The position numbers were made by a program, and so were the translations under genes. A DNA stretch of 64,000 nt, from positions 1-64,000 of the forward strand of contig NZ_LMFO01000016.1 of assembly GCF_001426865.1 (NCBI RefSeq). Direction: 5' to 3'. The notes beneath the pieces are model-generated. The model had not been told where the DNA came from, did not search any database, and saw nothing but the letters and a program-made list of their open reading frames with translations. The DNA is from Paenibacillus sp. Root52 (GTDB taxonomy: Bacteria; Bacillota; Bacilli; Paenibacillales; Paenibacillaceae). Shown here piece by piece: positions 56,254 through 64,000 of this stretch (the stretch's first letter is position 1; every line of letters begins with the position of its first letter).

Positions 56254-56301
56254 AAAATACTCTGTCTACAGGCTTAAGGCCCAAGGCAGAGTATTTTTTT
56301 T
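56254..56301 (+). terminator. Terminator before cysK
   Basis: AAATACTCTG-CT pairs with AG-CAGAGTATTT around about 18 nt, then eight Ts. Confidence 0.85.
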
Positions 56302-56311
56302 AGTACTCATA

Positions 56312-56340
56312 TTGACAATAGGGCGTAAGGTTGATAAGAT
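56312..56340 (+). promoter_or_regulatory. cysK promoter (sigma-A)
   Basis: TTGACA-N17-TAAGAT. A transcript would begin near 56347, giving a leader of about 205 nt. Confidence 0.8.
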
Positions 56341-56353
56341 AAAAATAATCAAA

Positions 56354-56376
56354 TACCTACTCGTTTACTCGGAATA
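56354..56376 (+). promoter_or_regulatory. Candidate CymR-type operator at cysK
   Basis: A direct repeat CTACTCG-TT-TACTCGGAAT lies just downstream of the predicted transcription start, a good place for a repressor. The TACTCGGAAT form resembles Rrf2-family operators such as CymR, which controls cysK in B. subtilis. The assignment is from memory of such sites. Confidence 0.4.
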
Positions 56377-56552
56377 AAATAAAAACCAAAAAAGAAACCT
56401 ACGGAATCCCCATACTGGTTAGAGGACATAGCTGTCAGCATGGATGTTAACGGATTTCCGCAGTTCTTCTATAACAACCAGAGGCTGCTTCAGCCGTACA
56501 TGTATAGGTAACCGCACCAAGTATTATTCATCCAACTAAGGAGGGCATTCAT

Positions 56553-57491
56553 ATGGCTAAAGTAGTAAATAACGTAACAGAACTCATCGGAGGTACTCCG
56601 CTTGTTCGTCTGAACCGTATCGTACCAGAAGGCAGTGCTGAAATATTCGTGAAGCTGGAGTATCAGAATCCAGGGTCAAGCGTTAAAGACCGTATTGCAG
56701 TTAGCATTGTAGAAGAAGCGGAAAAAGAAGGCAAGTTGAAACCAGGTGATACCATTATTGAAGCAACAAGTGGTAACACAGGAATTGGTCTCGCGATGGT
56801 GGCTGCAGCTAAAGGCTATAAGTCCGTTATTGTTATGCCTGAAACAATGAGCTTGGAGCGCCGTAACTTGCTTCGTGCTTATGGTGCTGAGCTCGTGCTT
56901 ACGCCTGGCGCTGAAGGTATGAATGGTGCTGTCAAAAAAGCGGAAGAGCTCCTGAAGGAGAATCCGACCTATTTCATGGCTGAGCAATTTAAAAATAAAG
57001 CCAACGTGAAAATCCACCGTGAAACGACTGGCCCTGAGATTGTTGAAGCGATTCAATCTGTGGGTGGTACGTTGGATGCTTTCGTTGCAGGGATTGGTAC
57101 AGGCGGTACAATTACAGGAACAGGTGAAGTGCTGAAAGAAGCATTCCCTTCTATAAAAGTTATTGCTGTAGAGCCAGCAGCTTCGCCAATTTTGGCTGGC
57201 GGTAAGCCAGGACCTCACAAAATCCAGGGAATCGGTGCCAACTTCATTCCTGAAATTTTGGATCAAGAAATCTATGATGAGATCATTCACATTGAGAATG
57301 ACGATGCATTCGAAACAGCTCGCTTGGTAGCCAAAGAAGAAGGTATCCTATCTGGTATCTCTTCTGGTGCAGCGATTCGTGCAGGTTTGCAAATCGCTAA
57401 ACAATTGGGCGAAGGCAAGCGTGTAGTGGTTATTGTACCAAGTAACGGCGAACGTTATTTGAGCACACCGCTATACAACTTCGAAGCTTAA
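56553..57491 (+). CDS. cysK: Cysteine synthase A (O-acetylserine sulfhydrylase)
   Basis: Encodes 312 residues with AAGGAGG upstream. It makes cysteine from O-acetylserine and sulfide with PLP. Motifs are [15 protein letters not shown] (PLP lysine), [37 protein letters not shown] and SGISSGAAI. Its own promoter and a terminator make it monocistronic. In B. subtilis CysK also works as a partner of CymR. Confidence 0.97.
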   Translation: MAKVVNNVTELIGGTPLVRLNRIVPEGSAEIFVKLEYQNPGSSVKDRIAVSIVEEAEKEGKLKPGDTIIEATSGNTGIGLAMVAAAKGYKSVIVMPETMSLERRNLLRAYGAELVLTPGAEGMNGAVKKAEELLKENPTYFMAEQFKNKANVKIHRETTGPEIVEAIQSVGGTLDAFVAGIGTGGTITGTGEVLKEAFPSIKVIAVEPAASPILAGGKPGPHKIQGIGANFIPEILDQEIYDEIIHIENDDAFETARLVAKEEGILSGISSGAAIRAGLQIAKQLGEGKRVVVIVPSNGERYLSTPLYNFEA

Positions 57492-57512
57492 TTTTGTACC
57501 GAACATACATTC

Positions 57513-57551
57513 AATCCTCCTTGCCCATATGAAGGGCGAGGAGGATTTTTT
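57513..57551 (+). terminator. cysK terminator
   Basis: AATCCTCCTTGCCC pairs with GGGCGAGGAGGATT (one G-T step) around 7 nt, then six Ts. Confidence 0.95.
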
Positions 57552-57633
57552 GCTGAACGCTTTTAAAAGGAGCGGTGCTTTAGTATACTATCAGACAATA
57601 GAACTAGCGACAGATGGAGGGCGGTACACCGCA

Positions 57634-59229
57634 ATGACACACGTGATGACAACATACGCCGACTGGACAGAGTGGGCCAAACTAGGCTGGACCATGCTGC
57701 CATATATGATGAAGTCGGATGATGAGCCGGATCATGGCGGTTTACCGTTAACCTGGGAAGAAGCTTGGCAGCAGGCTTCACCTTATGCAATGGTGTTAGA
57801 GAATGGAAAGGGCGGAAGATACACATTTCTTGGACTACATCCCGTTTCCGTTATCTCTGGCAAAGGCAGCGAAGCAATCATTTATGACCTCGAAAAAGGA
57901 GATACAACCACTGAGAGCGGCAAGCCGCTTGATGTGTTGAAACGATGGTCAGCAGCCTACCGTGCTCCAAAGGTAGAAGGAGCACCCGATTTCGGGGGTG
58001 GCTGTGCTGGATATCTCAGCTATGATATAGCTCGATCTTTAGAGAAGTTGCCAACGATTGCTGAGGATGATCCAGAGCTACCGGACTACTGGTGGATGCG
58101 CTTTGAGGAAATCTGGGCGTATGATCATGAGCTACAGGCTTTGTTCTGTATGGTTCATATGGCAATGCCGGAAGATCGAAGTGAACAAGCGTTATCTAAG
58201 TTGTACGTTAAGGCAGAGCAGCGTGCAGCCTTGATGCAAGAGCGCTGGTTGAACATATGGACAGCTGCCCAAGGTGAGCATCAATTACAAGTCTCAACGG
58301 AGCGTAAGCAGCGATTACTTTTGTCACAGCAGGAAGACGTAACGGATCTGGAAACAGAAGGCTGGAAGACAGCATTTCCCCAGCACCAGTTCGAACAAGC
58401 CGTGCATCAGGTGCAGGAATATATCCGGCAGGGAGATGTATTTCAGGTGAACCTGTCATTACGACAGGAAAAGCAGCTGAATACCAAGGCAGAGCATATC
58501 TATGAGTGGCTACGTCTCGTTAATCCATCCCCATATATGGGGATGTTACGCAGTCCTGAGTTTCAACTGGTCAGTGGTTCTCCGGAGCTGCTCGTTAAGG
58601 TGGACAATGGCAAAGTCAGCGCGCGTCCCATTGCCGGTACTCGCAGACGTGGACGGGATGAAGCTGAGGATAATCTGATGGCTTCCGAGCTGCTGAACAG
58701 TGACAAGGAACGGGCTGAGCATATTATGCTGGTGGATCTGGAGCGCAATGACATAGGGAGAATTGCAGCCTATGGGTCGGTGCATGTTCCAGAGCTGATG
58801 ACGATCGAGAAATACTCCCATGTGATGCATCTGGTGTCTCAGGTTGAGGGGACGCTGGCAACGGGTTTATCTGCTTTTGATGTCATTGCGGCTACATTCC
58901 CAGGTGGGACGATTACTGGAGCGCCCAAGGTACGTACAATGGAGATTATTGAGGAACTGGAGCCGGTACGTCGTGGGCCATACACAGGTTCGATCGGATG
59001 GATGGATTACAGTGGCAATATGGAATTGAACATCGTGATTCGTACACTGGCGATCAAAGATGACATAGGATACGTACAGGCAGGGGCAGGCATCGTTATT
59101 GATTCAGATCCATATCGTGAATATAAGGAATGTCGCAATAAGGCGAGAGCGATGATGAGAGCTGTGCAATATAGCGAGGAATCCATACAGGTAGAGAAGT
59201 CGCTAGAAATAACAACGGAATCGTTCTAA
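57634..59229 (+). CDS. pabB: Aminodeoxychorismate synthase component I
   Basis: Encodes about 531 residues from the ATG at 57634; GGAGGG lies 12 nt upstream and the start is not certain. It is a chorismate-utilising enzyme that, with PabA, makes 4-amino-4-deoxychorismate for p-aminobenzoate. Motifs are GDVFQVNLSLRQ, PIAGTRRRGRDEAED, LVDLERNDIGRI and FPGGTITGAPKVRTMEII. Anthranilate synthase component I is related, but the pabA-pabC-folP neighbours argue for PabB. Confidence 0.93.
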   Translation: MTHVMTTYADWTEWAKLGWTMLPYMMKSDDEPDHGGLPLTWEEAWQQASPYAMVLENGKGGRYTFLGLHPVSVISGKGSEAIIYDLEKGDTTTESGKPLDVLKRWSAAYRAPKVEGAPDFGGGCAGYLSYDIARSLEKLPTIAEDDPELPDYWWMRFEEIWAYDHELQALFCMVHMAMPEDRSEQALSKLYVKAEQRAALMQERWLNIWTAAQGEHQLQVSTERKQRLLLSQQEDVTDLETEGWKTAFPQHQFEQAVHQVQEYIRQGDVFQVNLSLRQEKQLNTKAEHIYEWLRLVNPSPYMGMLRSPEFQLVSGSPELLVKVDNGKVSARPIAGTRRRGRDEAEDNLMASELLNSDKERAEHIMLVDLERNDIGRIAAYGSVHVPELMTIEKYSHVMHLVSQVEGTLATGLSAFDVIAATFPGGTITGAPKVRTMEIIEELEPVRRGPYTGSIGWMDYSGNMELNIVIRTLAIKDDIGYVQAGAGIVIDSDPYREYKECRNKARAMMRAVQYSEESIQVEKSLEITTESF

Positions 59230-59296
59230 ATTGGTTGTAAACTAAAAAATGAAGCAACCGTCACTGTGTTGACGGATAAATAGGAGGAGCAGGCAT

Positions 59297-59872
59297 ATGA
59301 TACTGGTTATCGATAATTACGATTCCTTCACGTACAACCTGGTTCAATATCTTGGTGAACTAGGTGAAACTGTGGAAGTACGTCGCAACGATGAAATTGA
59401 TCTGGCAGGTATTGAAGCTCTGGCACCTGATCATATTCTGATCTCTCCAGGCCCTTGCACTCCAACTGAAGCAGGGATCAGCTTGGCTGTTATTGATCAC
59501 TTCAAGGGTAGCATCCCGATCTTTGGCGTATGTCTGGGACATCAATCCATTGGACAGGCCTTCGGCGGTAATGTGATTCGAGCAGATCGCATGATGCATG
59601 GTAAGACATCCGAGATGCATCATAACGGTACATCCGTCTTTGCTGGATTACCGTCACCTTTTACCGCTACACGTTACCATTCCTTAATTGTTGAGCGCAG
59701 TAGCTTACCAGATTGTTTAGAGATCACAGCAGAAACTGCTGAAGGTGAGATCATGGGATTGCGTCATAAAGAGTATGCGATTGAAGGTGTTCAGTTCCAT
59801 CCAGAATCTATTATTACAGATCACGGTCATCAGATGTTACGTAACTTCTTGTCCGGGCGGGTGACCGTATAA
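59297..59872 (+). CDS. pabA: Aminodeoxychorismate/anthranilate synthase glutaminase component
   Basis: Encodes 191 residues with AGGAGGAG upstream. It is a class I glutamine amidotransferase feeding ammonia to Pab[31 protein letters not shown], the nucleophile in [15 protein letters not shown], and the His/Glu in VQFHPESI. In Bacillus this subunit serves both folate and tryptophan synthesis. Confidence 0.96.
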   Translation: MILVIDNYDSFTYNLVQYLGELGETVEVRRNDEIDLAGIEALAPDHILISPGPCTPTEAGISLAVIDHFKGSIPIFGVCLGHQSIGQAFGGNVIRADRMMHGKTSEMHHNGTSVFAGLPSPFTATRYHSLIVERSSLPDCLEITAETAEGEIMGLRHKEYAIEGVQFHPESIITDHGHQMLRNFLSGRVTV

Positions 59873-59873
59873 C

Positions 59874-60758
59874 ATGAACTATGCCGCGATCAACGGAGAC
59901 GTAATCCATATGGCGGCAGCCGTGATTCCGGTAACGGATCACGGCTTTTTATATGGACTTGGTTTGTTCGAGACATTTCGGACGTATCGTGGTGTGCCAT
60001 TTCTGCTGGAGCAGCATTTAGAGCGAATGGCTGCTGGATGCCATGAACTAGGTATTCCTTTTACAGTAACAACAGCACTAGTGACGGATTGGATTCAGCG
60101 TTTGTTGCTAGCGAATGAGTTAGAAGATGCTTATGTGCGTTATACCGTCTCGGCGGGTGAAGCCCCTCTTGGATTGCCATCCGGAGATTATATTCAGCCT
60201 AATCATATCGTTCTGGCCAAAGAGTTACCGCCCCTATCCTCCTCTCTCTATGAGCAGGGCAAAATGCTTCAATGTCTGACGACACCTCGCAATACGCCTG
60301 AAGGACATGTTCGCCTCAAGTCGTTACATTATATGAACAGCATTCTTGCCAAACGGGAGTTGAATGGATATGGTGCACCAGTTCAGGGCGCGGAAGGGCT
60401 GCAATTAACACGTAGCGGCTATGTGGCTGAGGGAATCGTAAGCAACGTATTTTGGGTGATGCAGGGTGTGTTGTACACACCAGCGATTGAGACTGGTATT
60501 TTACCAGGTATCACCCGTGCGGTTGTATTGGAGTTAGCACTACAGCAAGGTATTCCTTGTAAAGAGGGATTATTTTGCTGGGATGAGCTGCTGCATGCAG
60601 ACGAGGCTTTCCTAACAGGTTCGGTGACGGAGCTTGTTCCTGTTACGACTTTGCGTGATCAACATGGAACGGAAACAATCATTAGCAACGGACAAATAGG
60701 CCCAGTTACATCCTTACTTCTGGGTATGTATCGAGAGAAAGCGGGGTATACTTCATGA
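59874..60758 (+). CDS. pabC: Aminodeoxychorismate lyase
   Basis: Encodes 294 residues. It is a fold-type IV PLP enzyme with VIPVTDHGFLYGLGLFETFRTYRG, LKSLHYMNSILAKRE (PLP lysine) and LTRSGYVAEGIVSNVFWV. It releases pyruvate to leave p-aminobenzoate. Its ATG is 2 nt after the pabA stop, and its stop overlaps folP by 4 nt, so translation is coupled. Confidence 0.95.
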   Translation: MNYAAINGDVIHMAAAVIPVTDHGFLYGLGLFETFRTYRGVPFLLEQHLERMAAGCHELGIPFTVTTALVTDWIQRLLLANELEDAYVRYTVSAGEAPLGLPSGDYIQPNHIVLAKELPPLSSSLYEQGKMLQCLTTPRNTPEGHVRLKSLHYMNSILAKRELNGYGAPVQGAEGLQLTRSGYVAEGIVSNVFWVMQGVLYTPAIETGILPGITRAVVLELALQQGIPCKEGLFCWDELLHADEAFLTGSVTELVPVTTLRDQHGTETIISNGQIGPVTSLLLGMYREKAGYTS

Positions 60759-61618
60759 CACTTACGCCAGTTATATATGAACGAACTTATTCCTTTGGCC
60801 CAGCGGAATTAAAACTTGGAGACCGGACATTAATTATGGGCATCTTGAACGTCACGCCTGATTCATTCTCCGATGGTGGGCGTTACAATCATGTTGATCT
60901 CGCTGTGGCTCATGCCATACAGATGATTGAGGACGGCGCTGATCTAATTGATATCGGTGGAGAATCCACGAGACCAGGCTCAGAGGTTGTGAACTCCGAG
61001 GAGGAATTAAGCCGGATTATTCCGGTAATTAAAGCACTGCATCAGCAAGCTCCACATATTCCGATATCCGTGGATACCTACAAGGCGGATGTAGCTCGGC
61101 AGGCTATTCTGGCTGGGGCACATATCATCAATGATGTGTGGGGAGCCAAAGCTGACCCGGCTATGGCACAAACAGCTGCAGAGCTTGGTTGCCCTCTGAT
61201 GTTGATGCACAATCGACAAGAACGAGACTACTCTAATTATTTACAGGATGTCGTGCAGGATATCGAGGATAGTATTCAGATTGCCCTAAAGGCAGGTGTA
61301 CATCAGGATCAAATTATCATTGATCCGGGAATCGGCTTCGTAAAGGATTTGAAGGAGAATCTCACCTTGATGTCTTCATTAGCTATGCTGAACGAACTAG
61401 GTTATCCTGTTCTACTAGCAACCTCGCGTAAGAGGTTCATCCAGAACACCTTGGGGGTTCAGGCCGATGATGCAGTAGAGGGCACAGCTGCAACTGTAGC
61501 CTTTGGCATTGCACAAGGCTGTCAGATGGTACGTGTCCATGATGTAAAATCAATTCGTCGGACGGTAGACATGTGTGATGCCATGTTATACGCGTCTCCT
61601 GGCTTGCGAAGAAAATAA
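60755..61618 (+). CDS. folP: Dihydropteroate synthase
   Basis: Encodes 287 residues. It joins p-aminobenzoate to the pterin and is the sulfonamide target. Motifs are IMGILNVTPDSFSDGGRY, DIGGESTRPGSEVV, ISVDTYKADVARQA, INDVWGAK and DPGIGFVKDLKENL. It sits between pabC and folB in one folate operon. Confidence 0.97.
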   Translation: MTLTPVIYERTYSFGPAELKLGDRTLIMGILNVTPDSFSDGGRYNHVDLAVAHAIQMIEDGADLIDIGGESTRPGSEVVNSEEELSRIIPVIKALHQQAPHIPISVDTYKADVARQAILAGAHIINDVWGAKADPAMAQTAAELGCPLMLMHNRQERDYSNYLQDVVQDIEDSIQIALKAGVHQDQIIIDPGIGFVKDLKENLTLMSSLAMLNELGYPVLLATSRKRFIQNTLGVQADDAVEGTAATVAFGIAQGCQMVRVHDVKSIRRTVDMCDAMLYASPGLRRK

Positions 61619-61676
61619 GTTGACTGTATAGCAAGAGAGATGTTTTTTTTATTATAAAAGGATAGGCGGTTATATA

Positions 61677-62039
61677 ATGGATAGAATGGTGCTACACCGG
61701 ATGGAGTATTACGGATATCACGGGGTATTTGAGGAAGAGCGGAAGCTTGGACAGCGTTATTATATTGATCTGGATATTGATATGGACTTGGGCGAGGCCG
61801 GACGTAATGATGACTTAACCAAAACAATTAATTACGCAGAGATTCATGAACTAGTGAAGCATATTGTCGAAAATACTTCATTCCAGTTAATTGAAGCTTT
61901 AGGTGAGCATATTGCATCTTCTTTACTAGACACTTATACTATTATCAATGCATTGACAGTCAAAGTGACGAAGCCACATCCACCATTTGATATTCATTTT
62001 GGGGGCGTAACGGTAGAGCTTCGCCGCACAAGAAAGTGA
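61677..62039 (+). CDS. folB: Dihydroneopterin aldolase
   Basis: Encodes 120 residues; AAAGGATAGG lies upstream of the ATG. It forms 6-hydroxymethyl-dihydropterin. Motifs are YYGYHGVFEEERKLGQRYYIDLDIDMDL, TINYAEIHELVKHIVE and LIEALGEHIA. folK follows by 9 nt. Confidence 0.96.
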   Translation: MDRMVLHRMEYYGYHGVFEEERKLGQRYYIDLDIDMDLGEAGRNDDLTKTINYAEIHELVKHIVENTSFQLIEALGEHIASSLLDTYTIINALTVKVTKPHPPFDIHFGGVTVELRRTRK

Positions 62040-62048
62040 GAACCGATC

Positions 62049-62597
62049 ATGATTGCACATTCGACCTCTGATTCTTCAGAGGCTTATATTGCTTTAGGGG
62101 CCAATTTGGGCGACCGAGAGCAGACATTGCTTGAAGCGTTAACGCTCCTGGATGCACATCCGCATATATCTATACTGCGCTGTTCTGCGCTCTATGAGAC
62201 GGATCCTGTCGGGTATGTGGATCAGCCTGCGTTTCTAAATATGGCTATAGCTGTAACGACACAATGGACACCGGAGCAATTGCTCACGGAATTATTAGAT
62301 GTTGAGAACCGGCTTGGACGTGTTCGTGATATTCGTTGGGGTCCTCGTACCGTTGATCTGGATTTACTCTGGGTCGCTGGAGAGACACGGGAGACCGAAG
62401 TACTTCAACTGCCTCACCCACGCATGGGTGAACGTGCATTTGTGTTAGTTCCGTTGTCAGACGTTGTCATGAAGAATGAGCCTTCGGGCTTGTATGACTT
62501 TGTACATGCATCGTTGTCTGTTCTCGATGGAAAGGATGGAATACAGCTTTGGAAAACGTGCAATTGGCCAATCGAATCCGGGCATTCCGGAAGCTGA
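62049..62597 (+). CDS. folK: 6-hydroxymethyl-7,8-dihydropterin pyrophosphokinase
   Basis: Encodes 182 residues. It activates the pterin for FolP. Motifs are AYIALGANLGDREQTL, YETDPVGYVDQPAFLN, RWGPRTVDLDLLWV and LPHPRMGERAFVLVPL. Its 3' end overlaps the helix-turn-helix gene by 49 nt in another frame, as in B. subtilis folK/yazB. Confidence 0.96.
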   Translation: MIAHSTSDSSEAYIALGANLGDREQTLLEALTLLDAHPHISILRCSALYETDPVGYVDQPAFLNMAIAVTTQWTPEQLLTELLDVENRLGRVRDIRWGPRTVDLDLLWVAGETRETEVLQLPHPRMGERAFVLVPLSDVVMKNEPSGLYDFVHASLSVLDGKDGIQLWKTCNWPIESGHSGS

Positions 62598-62752
62598 AAG
62601 GTTTGACACAACAAGAGCTTGCTTCGAAGACGCGCATCTCACTGGCGACGCTCGGAACCATTGAACGTGGCAATCGCAAAGTATCCGAACAGGAGCTGAA
62701 TCGGATTGCAGAGATGCTGGGGATTAGTGTATCGGAGATAAGAGGCGAGTAA
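62549..62752 (+). CDS. yazB: XRE-family helix-turn-helix regulator (YazB)
   Basis: Encodes 67 residues from a TTG start within folK, with AAAGGATGG upstream. It is one Cro/CI helix-turn-helix: LANRIRAFRKLKGLTQQELASKTRISLATLGTIERGNRKVSEQELNRIAEMLG. The target is unknown. Its constant place at the end of the folate operon suggests a link to that operon or to dusB. Confidence 0.92.
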   Translation: MENVQLANRIRAFRKLKGLTQQELASKTRISLATLGTIERGNRKVSEQELNRIAEMLGISVSEIRGE

Positions 62753-62900
62753 GTCATCACTACATGTGCTGTTGAGGGCATAACAAAATATCTTAATAAT
62801 CGTTGATTTTATATAGCACTGTTGATTCGTATAGATCAATCATGATTAAACACCATGTGTACGAAATACAACCTGAATACAAATAACTGGAACATTACGG

Positions 62901-62918
62901 GGACTCAAGTAAGAGTCC
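62901..62918 (+). other. Hairpin before dusB
   Basis: GGACTC and GAGTCC pair perfectly around AAGTAA, 15 nt before the dusB ribosome site GAGGAG. No T run follows. It may affect translation. Confidence 0.4.
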
Positions 62919-62948
62919 TACGGTTTGATGAGGAGTGTAACGACGAAC

Positions 62949-63968
62949 ATGCTGAAAATTGGTGGCATTGAAATGAAAAACCAGGTCGTACTTGCGCCGA
63001 TGGCTGGTGTATGTAATCCGGCTTTTCGTTTGATCGCGAAGGAATTTGGAACAGGCCTCGTATGTGCGGAGATGGTGAGTGGTAAAGCCATCGTGCATGG
63101 CAATCAGCGTACACGTGAGATGCTGTTTGTTGATGAACGTGAGAAACCACTAAGCCTGCAAATCTTTGGAGGCGATCGCGATTCACTTATCGAAGCAGCC
63201 AAAATCGTGGACAAAGAAACGAATGCGGACATTATCGACATTAACATGGGCTGTCCTGTGCCTAAAGTGACGAAATGTGATGCAGGTGCAAGATGGTTGC
63301 TTGATCCAAACAAAATCTACGAAATGGTCTCCGCTGTCGTGGATGCTGTTGAGAAGCCGGTGACGGTTAAGATGAGGATCGGCTGGGATAGTGAACATAT
63401 CTTTGCGGTGGAGAATGCACTTGCGATTGAACGTGCTGGCGGTCAAGCGGTAAGTGTGCACGGAAGAACACGGGAGCAGCTCTATACAGGTACGGCAGAT
63501 TGGTCACACATTAAGGATGTAAAAGAGGCTGTCTCGATCCCGGTAATTGGGAATGGAGATGTATCTTCACCGGAGGATGCCCGCCGTATGTTAGATGAAA
63601 CGGGATGTGACGGTGTGATGATTGGTCGTGCTGCCCTGGGAAATCCATGGATGTTATATCGTACGATTCAGTACTTAAGCACGGGTGAATTGCTCCCTGA
63701 CCCGAATGGCGAGGAGAAGATTCGTGTTGCAATCTTGCATATGGATCGACTTATCGCATTGAAGAACGAGACGGTTGCTGTACGTGAGATGCGTAAACAT
63801 CTAGCTTGGTATCTGAAAGGACTGAAAGGTTCTGCTAGGATCAAAGATATCATTATGGAAGGTACCAAACGTGATGAGATGGTGCAGATTTTGGAGGATT
63901 TTGTAGGTAGACTGAAGTTGGAAGGTAACCTAGAAACTGAACCTGTTGCAGCAGGCAATGCATCCTAA
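62949..63968 (+). CDS. dusB: tRNA-dihydrouridine synthase
   Basis: Encodes about 339 residues from the ATG at 62949, 11 nt after GAGGAG. It is an FMN enzyme reducing uridines in tRNA: QVVLAPMAGVCNPAFRLI, DINMGCPVPKVTKCDAGA (active Cys) and VHGRTREQLYTGTADW, GNGDV. It closes the folate-yazB-dusB cluster as in B. subtilis; lysS would follow beyond the window. Confidence 0.96.
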   Translation: MLKIGGIEMKNQVVLAPMAGVCNPAFRLIAKEFGTGLVCAEMVSGKAIVHGNQRTREMLFVDEREKPLSLQIFGGDRDSLIEAAKIVDKETNADIIDINMGCPVPKVTKCDAGARWLLDPNKIYEMVSAVVDAVEKPVTVKMRIGWDSEHIFAVENALAIERAGGQAVSVHGRTREQLYTGTADWSHIKDVKEAVSIPVIGNGDVSSPEDARRMLDETGCDGVMIGRAALGNPWMLYRTIQYLSTGELLPDPNGEEKIRVAILHMDRLIALKNETVAVREMRKHLAWYLKGLKGSARIKDIIMEGTKRDEMVQILEDFVGRLKLEGNLETEPVAAGNAS

Positions 63969-64000
63969 ACTCGGATTGTAAAACGTTTACAGATATAAGG

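Overview
The window reads as a piece of a Paenibacillus-type (Bacillales) chromosome close to the replication origin. The evidence is gene order and content: a 5S rRNA end, then csfB, a YaaO-type decarboxylase, tmk, darA (yaaQ), yaaR, holB, ricT, yabA, trmN6, rsmI, abrB, tatD, yabE, rnmV, rsmA, yabG, veg, sspF, ispE, purR, spoVG, glmU, prs, pth, fin, mfd, spoVT, yabM, yabN, hbs, rqcP, yabP, yabQ, divIC, yabR, spoIIE, yabS, yabT, tilS, hpt, ftsH, the nad genes, coaX, hslO, a yacD-like foldase, cysK, pabBAC, folPBK, yazB and dusB. This is nearly the order known from Bacillus subtilis. Endospore genes (csfB, sspF, fin, spoVT, yabPQ, spoIIE, yabG) show a spore former. Genus assignment is inference from gene content, codon use and moderate GC.

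Layout: 1-2900 is a loose, gene-poor stretch after an rRNA operon, with a lipoprotein, a membrane protein, csfB, a decayed 16S rRNA fragment on the minus strand and a cluster of DnaA-box-like sequences. 2.9-12.3 kb holds the decarboxylase, an LrgA/LrgB-type pair, and the tmk-to-rsmI replication and rRNA/tRNA-modification run. 12.6-14.5 kb has abrB divergent from an HD-domain hydrolase, with Spo0A-box sequences between them. 14.8-19.2 kb has tatD, a c-di-AMP (ydaO-type) riboswitch with terminator in front of the yabE cell-wall gene, rnmV and rsmA. 19.3-26.4 kb holds yabG, veg, sspF, ispE, purR, spoVG, glmU and prs. 26.4-33.1 kb has two repeat-like elements, pth, fin, mfd and a PrsA-like foldase. 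33.4-45.4 kb is dominated by sporulation and division genes. 45.5-49.7 kb is tilS-hpt-ftsH. 50-64 kb holds NAD, CoA, cysteine and folate cofactor genes, ending in dusB.

The genes fall into teams. RicT and the spore genes feed Spo0A-driven sporulation; AbrB, SpoVG, SpoVT and SpoIIE act in that cascade. NadA/B/C make NAD de novo. PabB/A/C plus FolP/B/K make folate. GlmU, YabE, SpoVG and the c-di-AMP switch touch the cell wall. Compared with B. subtilis, metS, yazA, xpaC, yaaN and ctc are not at their usual places.

No defence island, prophage, CRISPR array or complete transposon is present. The less ordinary content is mostly non-coding: the 16S relic, three or more repeat or MITE-like elements, a regulated leader with a tiny ORF before yabE, and a start-codon-occluding hairpin at coaX. 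All family assignments are from reading the translated sequence and remembered family motifs; no database search was run.
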